A stretch of 46,487 nucleotides of DNA from contig JABWBA010000019.1 of the NCBI GenBank assembly GCA_013360745.1, positions 1-46,487 of the forward strand, read 5' to 3'. The notes under the pieces are model-generated. The model was not told the DNA's origin and searched no databases. It worked only from the letters and a program-made list of their open reading frames with translations. Positions within the stretch are counted from its first letter, which is position 1; each line of letters starts with the position of its first letter. The position numbers and the translations under genes were made by a program. Positions 1 to 8,144 of this stretch are shown one piece after another. This DNA is from Chthonomonadales bacterium (GTDB lineage Bacteria > Armatimonadota > Chthonomonadetes > Chthonomonadales > CAJBBX01).

Positions 1-80
1 GGCATCGCCCATGCCCCGGCCGACGCCGCCGCGCGACCGATCAGCTCGCGGCGGCTCGGAGCCGATCGTGCGCCGCTCAA
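1..80 (-). CDS. Tat-exported protein, N-terminal fragment (cut by window edge)
   Basis: Only the first 26 codons lie in the window, so the function cannot be told. From a TTG at 78-80 the minus strand reads MSGARSAPSRRELIGRAAAS followed by AGAWAM. That is a twin-arginine signal peptide start: the SRREL motif, then a small-residue hydrophobic stretch. The TTG overlaps the TGA of the upstream ThuA/isomerase gene (77-79), the same kind of stop/start overlap seen elsewhere here, which suggests translational coupling. The reading frame is open to the left edge. The neighbour and the abundance of Tat-exported Gfo/Idh/MocA proteins nearby make an exported oxidoreductase plausible, but this is a guess. 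Confidence 0.55.
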   Translation of the reverse strand, partial: MSGARSAPSRRELIGRAAASAGAWAM

Positions 81-1777
81 CGCCGCCCCGCCATTCGGAT
101 GCTCAGGTCGTTGAAGAACGCAATGCACGCCCGGACCTCGGGTGTGTTATCCTCGAACTTGTCCGAATACTCGAGGCCGACCATGGTCGGGAGATGTCGC
201 AGCCGCTGGATCGTACGGATCAGCTTCTCGGTCTCACCCTTGCCGGAGCCCCAGGGGACGTCCCGGCCCTTCGGAGACCGTTCGTTGAGGTCGTGCAGCT
301 GCAGCGTGATGAGACGACTGCCGAGCTTGCGGACGCCCGCGACCGGATCGATGCCGTCCCGTATCCAGTAGCCGATGTCCGCACAGGCGCCGATCCGCTT
401 ACTCCTCCCCTTGCAGACCTTCAGGATGGCTTCGGGACTCCAGTAGTTGGGCGAGGCGTTCCGATCGTGATTATGCAGCGCGACCTTGATATCGTACCGA
501 TCCGCGTACCGCTCCACCATGTCCAGCGCCTCGAGTTTGGGCTCGGTCATCAGCGTCTCGACGCCCAGTCGGCGGGCAAAGTCAAAGACCCTGCGGCATC
601 CGTCCTCGTCCCCCGGGATATCCTGGATGAAGTAGGTAAGCATCCGGAGGCCGGCGGACGCGAGCTTCATCCGCACGTATTCGATCTCGCTATCGGTCAA
701 CGAGGGATCGAGATTCTTGGGGATATCCGGCGCGACCCGCTGGAAGCTGAGGCCGCCGATATAGGCCAGGCCGAGCTCCGACGCCCGGTCCATCATCTCG
801 ACGAGACTGATCCGATGGAAGGTGTAGGCCTCGAGCCCGAGCCGCAAACCCAGCCGCTCCTGCGCCCGCATCGCCGGAGTCAGGAGAGCGCTCGGCGTTG
901 CAGGCGCGTCGAGGTCACCCAGCACGTACTGCGCAGCCGCGAGATAGTAGCGGAGCAGGCGCGGATCCCAGAAATCCCGCGGCTGATGGCCCATGGTCGA
1001 ATAGAACACACGTCCACGCCCGTACTGCTTGATCCACGACAGCGCGTAGTCGTCGTCCTCTCGAAACCGCTGGACCCGGTCCTTCCCCTGCAGCCGGGCG
1101 GTCTTCTCGTTGTCGATGCTCAGCAGCACTCGCTGCCTGCCGCGCGCATAGGGATCGCCGACCCGGAAGAACTCGTCGGCATGTTCGAAGCCCGTGCCGC
1201 CGAACACCTGCGCCAGCGGGTGATCCGGATCCTCGTTCCGGAGATAGACCTTCTCTTCCGCATCGGCGTGGGCGGCCCCTCTGCCCCCGATCATCAGGCC
1301 GAACTCCTGCCAATCCTCGATGGCCCCGGGCCACCGGGTGAAGCCGACCGTGGCGCCGTGGACGCCCATGAGCCCGCCTCCGGCAACGACGAACTCCGCA
1401 AGGTTGCGGCGAAGTGCGGGATCGGTGAACTGATTGCCGACCGTGTTGTTGAAGAACACCGCGTCGAACTGTCGGAGGCTCTCGGCCTCAAACACGGCCG
1501 GGTCCCGGCTCACGACCACATCGAAAGCGCCCGTCTTCTTGCCCATCAGCTCGAAGGCGAGGTTGGCCGTTTTGATGGATGGATGGCCCGGATAGCCGAC
1601 GTTGAGATCGAAGATCAGGAGTTTGCGGGGCTTCCTCGGGCGCACCTGAGCGCGAGCGGGCAGGGCCGCCTCGATCCTGGCCCTCTCATCCCCCTCCTGA
1701 GCCGGGGCTGACGGCGCTGGCGCCGCGAGACAGACAACGTACAGCGCGGCGACGATCCTTGCGGTCTTGGACTTCAC
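77..1777 (-). CDS. Exported ThuA-like domain fused to a sugar isomerase/epimerase-like TIM barrel
   Basis: This 566-residue protein starts at a GTG (1775-1777) six bases after a perfect GAGGAGG ribosome-binding site; an in-frame ATG 21 bases upstream lacks one. A signal peptide (VKSKTARIVAALYVV..., cut near APA) indicates export. Residues about 50-285 resemble the ThuA/trehalose-utilization fold (LLIFDLNVGYPGHPS near the start, GGGLMGVHGAT, then GRGRVFYSTMGHQPRDFWDP). Residues about 310-560 resemble the xylose-isomerase-like TIM barrel of sugar phosphate isomerases/epimerases, with metal-ligand-like stretches ALHNHDRN, ACADIGYWIRDG and GLEYSD. Fusion of the two folds suggests a keto-sugar processing enzyme acting outside the cytoplasm. 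The substrate is unknown. It is probably co-translated with the Tat protein that follows. Confidence 0.85.
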   Translation of the reverse strand: MKSKTARIVAALYVVCLAAPAPSAPAQEGDERARIEAALPARAQVRPRKPRKLLIFDLNVGYPGHPSIKTANLAFELMGKKTGAFDVVVSRDPAVFEAESLRQFDAVFFNNTVGNQFTDPALRRNLAEFVVAGGGLMGVHGATVGFTRWPGAIEDWQEFGLMIGGRGAAHADAEEKVYLRNEDPDHPLAQVFGGTGFEHADEFFRVGDPYARGRQRVLLSIDNEKTARLQGKDRVQRFREDDDYALSWIKQYGRGRVFYSTMGHQPRDFWDPRLLRYYLAAAQYVLGDLDAPATPSALLTPAMRAQERLGLRLGLEAYTFHRISLVEMMDRASELGLAYIGGLSFQRVAPDIPKNLDPSLTDSEIEYVRMKLASAGLRMLTYFIQDIPGDEDGCRRVFDFARRLGVETLMTEPKLEALDMVERYADRYDIKVALHNHDRNASPNYWSPEAILKVCKGRSKRIGACADIGYWIRDGIDPVAGVRKLGSRLITLQLHDLNERSPKGRDVPWGSGKGETEKLIRTIQRLRHLPTMVGLEYSDKFEDNTPEVRACIAFFNDLSIRMAGRR

Positions 1778-1909
1778 ACCGGACCTCCTCAAGCGCATCG
1801 AGCGCCTGTGTCCGTCTGTTCGCCCGGAACGGCCCGATCTCCTTCTCGGAGATCACTCCTGCGATCAACCGATACGCTCGATCGAGGGCCTCGGGCTTTG
1901 CGAGAAAGA

Positions 1910-1947
1910 GGATCGGAGCCCGGCCCGTGGAGGCTGAGCTCCGATCC
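1910..1947 (-). terminator. Hairpin downstream of the small cytochrome gene
   Basis: A perfect 10-base inverted repeat (GGATCGGAGC at 1910-1919, GCTCCGATCC at 1938-1947) with an 18-base loop lies ten bases past the TAA of the cytochrome gene. On the minus strand it is followed by CTCTTTCTCG, a weak pyrimidine tract. It is most likely a transcription terminator separating the cytochrome from the ThuA fusion gene; the long loop keeps confidence moderate. Confidence 0.5.
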
Positions 1948-1956
1948 CGGGTTCGA

Positions 1957-2307
1957 TTACTTGCGGGGTTTGCTCTTCGGATCTCCCGGCAGCGTGTCGG
2001 CCGCGAGTTCTCTGGCGTTGGTATAGCCGTCCTTGTCTGAGTCGATGCGGCCGACCAGCTTGATCAGCTCGGGGGTGAACGCCTTCACCTTCAGCTTCTC
2101 GGCGGCCTCGTGGAGGTCGTGTCCAAACCGATTGAACTTGTAGTTGTTCGGAGCTACATGGCAGAGGACGCACTGAGCTTGTCCGACGCGTGAGGTCGGT
2201 TTGATCTTCAGAGCCTTATGGGCCCCGGCCTGTATTTCCGGTTTGGCCAGTACAGCGATCGGGACGGACAGAAGCAGTCCGGCTCCAATCCACAGGGACC
2301 TACGCAT
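1957..2307 (-). CDS. Small exported monoheme c-type cytochrome with an EF-hand-like loop
   Basis: A 116-residue protein. The ATG at 2305-2307 follows an AAGGAGA site at seven bases; a longer in-frame extension has no signal or ribosome site. MRRSLWIGAGLLLSVPIAVLA is a clear signal peptide. One haem-attachment motif, CVLCH, occurs about 25 residues into the mature protein. The C-terminal part contains DSDKDGYTNARELAA, a Ca-binding EF-hand/dockerin-like loop. Proteins pairing a haem motif with this loop occur as secreted electron carriers in Planctomycetota-like genomes, but the partner here is unknown. It is flanked by a hairpin downstream and by a divergent GH5 gene 219 bases away. Confidence 0.75.
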   Translation of the reverse strand: MRRSLWIGAGLLLSVPIAVLAKPEIQAGAHKALKIKPTSRVGQAQCVLCHVAPNNYKFNRFGHDLHEAAEKLKVKAFTPELIKLVGRIDSDKDGYTNARELAADTLPGDPKSKPRK

Positions 2308-2526
2308 ACTGCGATCTCCTTCGAATAGGCTTGAGGGTAGGACGATCCCTGATCGGGTCGGAAGATGCGAACGGGACCGTACCATCAGCATATACGATCA
2401 AACGAACCTCTCCGCTCCCGCTGGACGCAGGATCACGGAGATCGATCCGGCATCGCACGGATGCAGGATCCGGGCGCCGGGAGGACGAATCGATGGGATA
2501 TCGACGATCCGGACGCGAGGTGGGCG

Positions 2527-3600
2527 ATGACGAGGAGGGAGATGATCGGCATGACGGTCGCAGGCGCAATGGCGCTCAGCATCGAGGGCATCGCCGGCGC
2601 GGAGCCGCGCTCCCTGCCCGACGCGAAGCCCGACCACCTGCCCCGGTGGCGCGGGTTCAACCTCCTCTCCAAGTTCCAGGTCGCCAATCAGACGCCGTTT
2701 CCCGAGGAGGACTTCGCGTGGATCGAGGAGATGGGGATGAACTTCGCGCGTCTCCCGCTCGACTACCGTTGCTGGATCGAGGGGGGCGACTGGACGCGCC
2801 TGCGCGAGCCCGTCCTCAAGGAGATCGATCAGGCGGTGGCATTTGGCGACAAGCACGGTGTCCATGTTCAGATCAACTTCCATCGGGCGCCGGGCTATAC
2901 GGTCGCGCAGCCGGCCGAGGAGAAGAGCGTTTGGGTCGATGACGAAGCCCAGCGTGTCTGCGCCCGACACTGGGGAGCCTTTGCGAAGCGCTACAAGGGG
3001 GTCCCGAACCGACGCCTGAGCTTCAACCTGTTCAACGAGCCCGCCGTCATCGCCCCGGACGCCCATCGCAAGGTCGTCGGACTGATGGCGGAAGCGATCC
3101 GCGAACACGATCCCGGACGTCTTATCGTCTGCGACGGACGTCAATGGGGCAATACGCCGCCCATGGAACTGGTCGGCCTGGAGGTGGCCGCCGCCACCCG
3201 GGGCTACCAGCCCATGCCCATCTCCCACTGGCAGGCGAGCTGGGTCAACGGGAGCGATCAATGGCCGGAACCCACCTATCCTCACAAAGAGGGGAACCGG
3301 GTCTGGGATCAGGACTACCATCGCCGCTTCTTCATCCGCCCGTGGAAGGCGCTCGAGGAGAAGGGCGTAGGGGTCATGGTCGGCGAGTTCGGGGCGCACA
3401 ACCGGACTCCCCATGGGGTCGTTCTCGCCTGGATGCGCGACTGCCTCGCGAACTGGAAGGAAGCGGGGTGGGGCTGGGCGCTCTGGAATCTTCGGGGCTC
3501 CTTCGGGATCATCGACAGCGGCCGCTCCGACGTGTCCTATGCGGATTGGCACGGCCACAAACTCGATCGCGCCATGCTGGAGCTCCTTCAAGCCCATTAA
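2527..3600 (+). CDS. Tat-exported GH5-type glycoside hydrolase (cellulase superfamily)
   Basis: A 357-residue retaining beta-glycanase candidate. The start is the ATG at 2527 (GAGG six bases upstream), which gives a Tat-type leader MTRREMIGMTVAGAMALS; the open frame continues upstream but is not credible. The TIM barrel carries the clan GH-A signature: acid/base E171 in NLFNEPA and nucleophile E287 in VGEFGAHN. Upstream motifs (RGFNLLSKF, FARLPLDYR, INFHRAPG) fit GH5. The substrate cannot be read from sequence. It opens a plus-strand cluster with a sugar ABC importer 108 bases downstream, consistent with cutting an extracellular glycan whose products are then imported. Confidence 0.85.
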   Translation: MTRREMIGMTVAGAMALSIEGIAGAEPRSLPDAKPDHLPRWRGFNLLSKFQVANQTPFPEEDFAWIEEMGMNFARLPLDYRCWIEGGDWTRLREPVLKEIDQAVAFGDKHGVHVQINFHRAPGYTVAQPAEEKSVWVDDEAQRVCARHWGAFAKRYKGVPNRRLSFNLFNEPAVIAPDAHRKVVGLMAEAIREHDPGRLIVCDGRQWGNTPPMELVGLEVAAATRGYQPMPISHWQASWVNGSDQWPEPTYPHKEGNRVWDQDYHRRFFIRPWKALEEKGVGVMVGEFGAHNRTPHGVVLAWMRDCLANWKEAGWGWALWNLRGSFGIIDSGRSDVSYADWHGHKLDRAMLELLQAH

Positions 3601-3708
3601 AATCGGCCGGGGGCCCGCGCCCGGGCGCATCCGGCTCTCGGGCGTCGGGAAGGAGACGGGCCAGCGGGCGTCGAACTCGTGGGCCATGCCACGGATGGGC
3701 CGATACGA

Positions 3709-5037
3709 ATGCTCCGATCGTTGATCGGTCCGCTCGCGATCATCGGTATCGCGCTCACGGCCTGGTACGGCGAGGTCGTCGTCCGGAGGCCCGCTCGACC
3801 GGGCCGAATCGAGATCACCTACTGGGAGAAGTGGACGAGCTTCGAAGGCGACGCGATGCGCGCCGTCGTCGACGCCTTCAACAGGAAACAGCGCCGAATC
3901 TACGTCAAGCTCCTCACCGTCAGCGGGATCGAGAACAAGACGCTGATGGCCACCGCGGGCGGCAACCCGCCCGACGTCGCCGGCCTGTACGGTCCCAACG
4001 TGGCCCAGTACGCCGACGACGGCGCGATCATGCCGCTCGATGATTTCTGCCGGAAGGCGGGCATCGCGCGGTCCAACTACATCCCGTGCTACTGGGACAT
4101 CTGCGTCTATCAGGGCCGGGTCTACGCCCTGCCGACCGCGCCAGCCTCGACCGCCCTGCACTACAACCGCCGCATGCTGGCCGACGCCGGCCTCGATCCG
4201 GATCAACCTCCGAAGACCATCGAAGAGCTCGATGACTACGCGGAGAGAATCACTCGCCGCGACGCCCAGGGACGGATCGTAAAGGCCGGGTTCATGCCGT
4301 CGGAGCCGGGATGGTGGAACTGGGGCTGGGGCTGCGTGTTCGGCGGTAAGCTCTGGGACGGCGGATCCCGGATCACCGCGAACGCGCCGGAGAACATCCG
4401 GGCGTTCGAATGGATTCGATCGTACAGTCAGAAGTACGGCGCCTCCGATCTGCAGACCTTCCGGAGCGGCTTCGGCAACTTCTCATCGCCCCAGAACGCG
4501 TTTCTCGCCGGCGAGGTCGCCATGGAACTCCAGGGGGTCTGGATGCACAACTTCATCAGCATGTACGCGCCGAAGCTCCAATGGGCCGCCGCTCCCTTTC
4601 CCCATCCCGCCGACCGTCCGGACCTGGCCCGACAAACGTTCGTGGACCTCGATATCCTCGTCATACCGAGGGGAGCCGCGCATCCTCGAGAGGCCTTCGA
4701 GTTCATCGCCTATGTCCAGTCGCAGGAAGGCATGGAGCTGCTGTGCATGGGCCAGCGGAAGCACTCGCCACTCATCAACGTCAGCGAGAGGTTCTGGAGG
4801 ACCCACCCGAACCCCTACGTTCGCCTCTTCTCGGATCTGGCGCGCGGCCCCAACGCGATATCGCCGCCCAAGCTGCCCCTCTGGCCGGAATACGGCTCCG
4901 AGCTCAGCAACGCGTTTGACGAGATCGCACTTCTGAAGAAGACACCCGCGCAGGCGTTGGACGCGGTGCAGGCGCGGATGCAGCCCAAGCTCGACCAGTG
5001 GCTGGCGATCGCCCGCAAGCGGCAGAGCGCCCGATGA
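3709..5037 (+). CDS. Sugar ABC transporter substrate-binding protein (family 1)
   Basis: A 442-residue extracellular solute-binding protein of the maltose-binding type. MLRSLIGPLAIIGIALTAWYG is an uncleaved anchor or signal segment without a lipobox. It is followed by IEITYWEKWTS, the typical first strand, then GNPPDVAG and the ATAGG ligand-cleft region. The ATG at 3709 is preferred because it places the hydrophobic segment at the N-terminus; an ATG at 3679 adds ten residues and no better ribosome site is visible. Its stop overlaps the start of the first permease (ATGA), so the importer genes are translationally coupled. It probably binds the oligosaccharide released by the GH5 enzyme, which is an inference from context. 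Confidence 0.9.
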   Translation: MLRSLIGPLAIIGIALTAWYGEVVVRRPARPGRIEITYWEKWTSFEGDAMRAVVDAFNRKQRRIYVKLLTVSGIENKTLMATAGGNPPDVAGLYGPNVAQYADDGAIMPLDDFCRKAGIARSNYIPCYWDICVYQGRVYALPTAPASTALHYNRRMLADAGLDPDQPPKTIEELDDYAERITRRDAQGRIVKAGFMPSEPGWWNWGWGCVFGGKLWDGGSRITANAPENIRAFEWIRSYSQKYGASDLQTFRSGFGNFSSPQNAFLAGEVAMELQGVWMHNFISMYAPKLQWAAAPFPHPADRPDLARQTFVDLDILVIPRGAAHPREAFEFIAYVQSQEGMELLCMGQRKHSPLINVSERFWRTHPNPYVRLFSDLARGPNAISPPKLPLWPEYGSELSNAFDEIALLKKTPAQALDAVQARMQPKLDQWLAIARKRQSAR

Positions 5038-6089
5038 AACGCGAGGCGCGGACCGCCTATCTGTTCGCGTCGCCCTGGTTCGTGGGGTTCGCGCTCTTTC
5101 TCGCCTATCCGCTGGGAGCGTCGCTCTACTACAGTTTCTGCGATTACTCGGTCCTCCGGCCTCCGGTCTGGATCGGCTTTCTGAACTTCCGCAACCTCGC
5201 CGGCGACGAAGTGTTCTGGACCAGCCTGCGGAACACCGCCGTCTACGCGGCCATGGCCATCCCGCTCGGGATGCTCACCGCGCTCTCCCTGGCCCTGCTG
5301 CTGAATACGCGGGTGCGCGGCATGACGGTCTACCGCACGATCTTCTTCCTCCCCTCGCTGGTGCCAACGATCCCTCTGGCGGTGCTGTGGCTCTGGGTGT
5401 TCAACGGCGAGCACGGCATCCTGAACTTCGCCCTCGAATACGCCCCCGCTGCCCTGATCCTCGCCCTGCCGACGCTGGTCGGGGTGGTCGTCGCTGGGAC
5501 GCTCCTCTCCCGAGGGCGGACGGTCGCCGGCAACGTCGCCGTCGCCGCCGCCGTCGTCATCGCCGCGGCTTCCGCCTGGCTGGCGTTCGGCCCGCCGGAT
5601 TGGATGCAGCGGCTCCATGGCGTGATCCGACTGCCGACACCGAACTGGCTCAGCGACACGGCCTGGTCCAAACCCGCACTTGCCCTGATGGCCCTCTGGG
5701 GCGCCGGCAACGCCATGGTGATCTATCTGGCGGGGCTGCAGGACGTGCCGACCGAAATGTACGAGGCTGCCGAGCTGGACGGGGCCGGTTGGTGGGCTCG
5801 CACCCGGAATGTAACCGTGCCGTTCGTCTCGCCGGTCATCCTGTTCAACGGCATCATGAGCATCATCGGAGCGCTGCAGGTCTTCGCCGAGCCCTATGTC
5901 ATGTTTCCGGGCGGTTCACCGGCCCGATCGACCTATTTCTACACCATGTACCTGTTCGATAACGCCTTCATCTATCACAAGATGGGCTATGCCTGCGCAA
6001 TGGGATGGATCATGTTCTTGATCATCCTCTGCCTGACGATGCTCGCGCTCCGACTATCGGAACGCCACGTGCACTACCAGGGAGGCTGA
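5034..6089 (+). CDS. Sugar ABC transporter permease, MalF-like, with an extra membrane insert
   Basis: A 351-residue inner-membrane permease starting at the ATG that overlaps the binding-protein stop. The N-terminal YLFASPWFVGFALFLAYPLG and the EAA loop (EAAELDGAGWW...P) near residue 245 are typical of carbohydrate permease family 1. It is about 50-60 residues longer than the usual ~295. The extra sequence lies between GEHGILNFALEY and the PNWLSD region and contains two hydrophobic stretches, LILALPTLVGVVVAGTLL and VAVAAAVVIAAASAWLAF. No ATP-binding subunit is encoded in this cluster, so a shared ATPase elsewhere is expected. Confidence 0.92.
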   Translation: MKREARTAYLFASPWFVGFALFLAYPLGASLYYSFCDYSVLRPPVWIGFLNFRNLAGDEVFWTSLRNTAVYAAMAIPLGMLTALSLALLLNTRVRGMTVYRTIFFLPSLVPTIPLAVLWLWVFNGEHGILNFALEYAPAALILALPTLVGVVVAGTLLSRGRTVAGNVAVAAAVVIAAASAWLAFGPPDWMQRLHGVIRLPTPNWLSDTAWSKPALALMALWGAGNAMVIYLAGLQDVPTEMYEAAELDGAGWWARTRNVTVPFVSPVILFNGIMSIIGALQVFAEPYVMFPGGSPARSTYFYTMYLFDNAFIYHKMGYACAMGWIMFLIILCLTMLALRLSERHVHYQGG

Positions 6090-6125
6090 TGATGGTCGCG
6101 CGCGCCCGAATGAAAGCCCACCCGA

Positions 6126-6992
6126 ATGGCTGATTCCTCCGAGCATCGCCGTCAGCAGCGCCAGTGGCTCGTCCATCTGACGCTCGTCGTGCTGTCCGGC
6201 GTGTTTCTCTTTCCGCTCCTCTGGCTCGTCTCCACGGCCCTGAAGCCCATCGAGGAGACCATGCGCCAGCCGCCGACGCTCATTCCGTCTCACATCCAGT
6301 GGCATAACTTCCGCGATGCGTTCGTCTACGGCGCGGATAAGGTCGGATACATCCCGTTCCTGATCTACGGCCGCAACACCCTGCTGCTGAGCGTCCTGTC
6401 GGTATCTGGCGTTGTCGTCTCCAACTCGATCGTCGCCTATGCGTTCGCGCGGCTTCGCTGGCCCGGTCGGGACCTCATCTTCGCGCTGACCCTGGCGACC
6501 ATGATGGTGCCGTTCCCGGTACTCATGGTTCCCATCTACGGCTTCTGGCGCGCCCTCGGATGGATCGGCACCTTCAAGCCGCTCTGGGTCCCGGCCTGGT
6601 TCGGAGGCGCCTTCAATATCTTCCTCCTGCGCCAGTTCTTCCGCACCATTCCGCGTGAGCTCTCCGAAGCCGCGCGGATCGACGGATGCTCCGAGTGGGG
6701 CATCTTCCGTGAGATCGTGCTCCCTCTGGCCAAACCGGCGCTGGCCGTCGTCGCCCTGTTCCATTTCATGTACACATGGAAGGACTTTCTCGGCCCGCTG
6801 ATCTACCTGATGGACCAGCGGACCTTTACCCTCTCCCTCGGCCTGCAGTTCTATCAGAGTCAGCACGGCGGCACCCAGTGGCACCTGCTCATGGCGGCCT
6901 CGGCCATCGTCGTCGCTCCCGTCATCGTCCTCTTCTTCTTCACCCAGAAGCAGTTCATCCAGGGCATCGCGGTCACCGGCATCAAGGGCTGA
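6126..6992 (+). CDS. Sugar ABC transporter permease, MalG-like
   Basis: A 288-residue permease with six predicted membrane helices, the usual length for the MalG side of a sugar importer. LFPLLWLVSTALKPIEE near the N-terminus and the EAA loop SEAARIDGCSEWGIFREIVLPLAKP are diagnostic. It follows the MalF-like gene by 36 bases and precedes the URO-D-like gene by 72 bases, all on one strand. The ribosome site is weak, and nearby upstream ATGs are out of frame, so the start at 6126 is the only reasonable one. It works with the MalF-like partner to move the sugar across the cytoplasmic membrane. Confidence 0.92.
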   Translation: MADSSEHRRQQRQWLVHLTLVVLSGVFLFPLLWLVSTALKPIEETMRQPPTLIPSHIQWHNFRDAFVYGADKVGYIPFLIYGRNTLLLSVLSVSGVVVSNSIVAYAFARLRWPGRDLIFALTLATMMVPFPVLMVPIYGFWRALGWIGTFKPLWVPAWFGGAFNIFLLRQFFRTIPRELSEAARIDGCSEWGIFREIVLPLAKPALAVVALFHFMYTWKDFLGPLIYLMDQRTFTLSLGLQFYQSQHGGTQWHLLMAASAIVVAPVIVLFFFTQKQFIQGIAVTGIKG

Positions 6993-7064
6993 CGCAGCCG
7001 GACTGGTCGCGATTCCATTCCTCGAGGTACAACGTCTCGTATCGACAGACAACCGGAGCAGCGA

Positions 7065-8144
7065 ATGGCCCGATTAACCAAGCGTGAGCGCGTCCTGCGG
7101 GCGATGCGCTTTGAGGACGTAGACCGCGTGCCCCTCTACGATATCTTCCAGAACGACGCGATCATCGAGCATTACTCCGGGAGCTCGTTCGAACCGGGCA
7201 ACGGGCTGCGCCTCACCGGCCTCGCCATCGGCCGGGCGCTCGATATGACGCGGATGGCGGGCGGCCCCAACGAGGCGCCCGGCATCGAGGACCGGGGCGA
7301 CGGATGGGTGTACCAGCACGAACGATGGACCGGCTGGATCGTCCAGCGACCGTTCCATGACCTCGAGACCCTGAAGGACTGGGTACGCATCGATATTCGG
7401 AACGCCGAAACGACTGAGTACGGGGAGGAGTATCGGCGGGGCTTCCACCACCATATTCGCGAGCGGCAGGCCTGCTTCGCCGAAGGAGATCCGGACGGAG
7501 ATCCCGCCGTCCTCATCATCGAGAGCCTGCCCGGTCTGACGCACATGTACCACACCGCCGGCCACGAGCTCTTCGCCTATCTCATGACCGATGAACCGGA
7601 TCTGGTCGAGGAATGGCTGGAGGCGCGCACCGTTGCGGAAATCCGGCGCGTGGCGTGCATCGCCGACCCCGACCTCATCCCGCTGGCCCTCACCGCCGAC
7701 GACATCGCCTATAAGAACGGACCCATGTTCTCGCCGGCGTGGCTCAGGCGCATGTTCATGCCCCGTTTGCAGCGTCTTCAGGACGCCTGGCATGAACGGG
7801 GCGCCCTTTGCGTATTCCATTCTGATGGCAATCTCATGTCCGTGCTGGACGATCTGATCGCGACCGGCATCGATGCCCTGAACCCGCTGGAGGTGCTCGC
7901 CGGCATGACACCCGAATGCGTACGCGCGGCCTATCCCGATCTCGTCCTGACCGGCGGCATCGACGTCAGCGTGCTGCTGACCTACGGCACTCCCGACGAA
8001 GTGCGCGAGGTGTGCCGCAAGGCGATCCGGGACACAGGCGGGCGGGGATATCTCATGGGTTCCACCACCGAGCTCCACTGGGATGTCCGCCTGGAGAATG
8101 CCATCGCGATGTTCGAGACCGCATGGGAGACACCGCTGTCATGA
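7065..8144 (+). CDS. Uroporphyrinogen decarboxylase-like protein (not HemE)
   Basis: A 359-residue cytoplasmic TIM-barrel protein of the URO-D superfamily. It begins with the family-typical LTKRERVLRAMRFEDVDRVP. The HemE active-site RQAGRY stretch is replaced by YDIFQNDAIIEH, and the zinc-binding H-x-C of MtaA/MtbA corrinoid methyltransferases is replaced by FHSDGN. Other landmarks are PLALTADDIAYKNG, PLEVLAGM and LTGGIDVSVL. It is therefore neither a convincing haem enzyme nor a canonical methyltransferase. It sits directly behind a sugar importer and overlaps the following DUF1573 gene (ATGA), so a role in handling the imported sugar or a methylated derivative is possible but unproven. A paralogue lies at 33827-35005. 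Confidence 0.85.
   Translation: MARLTKRERVLRAMRFEDVDRVPLYDIFQNDAIIEHYSGSSFEPGNGLRLTGLAIGRALDMTRMAGGPNEAPGIEDRGDGWVYQHERWTGWIVQRPFHDLETLKDWVRIDIRNAETTEYGEEYRRGFHHHIRERQACFAEGDPDGDPAVLIIESLPGLTHMYHTAGHELFAYLMTDEPDLVEEWLEARTVAEIRRVACIADPDLIPLALTADDIAYKNGPMFSPAWLRRMFMPRLQRLQDAWHERGALCVFHSDGNLMSVLDDLIATGIDALNPLEVLAGMTPECVRAAYPDLVLTGGIDVSVLLTYGTPDEVREVCRKAIRDTGGRGYLMGSTTELHWDVRLENAIAMFETAWETPLS

Noticed and set aside
11-1711. 566-residue plus-strand frame opposite the ThuA fusion gene
   Set aside because: It is a shadow frame; the minus strand has the ribosome site, signal peptide and family motifs.
1686-1868. 60-residue minus-strand frame upstream of the ThuA fusion gene
   Set aside because: It overlaps the start of the fusion gene in another frame and shows no domain or composition typical of a gene here.
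2398-4206. 602-residue minus-strand frame over GH5 and the binding protein
   Set aside because: It lies opposite two genes with clear catalytic or family motifs; the translation is low-complexity and matches nothing.
7065-8144. hemE (haem synthesis) identity for the URO-D-like gene
   Set aside because: The RQAGRY active-site motif is absent and the context is sugar uptake.
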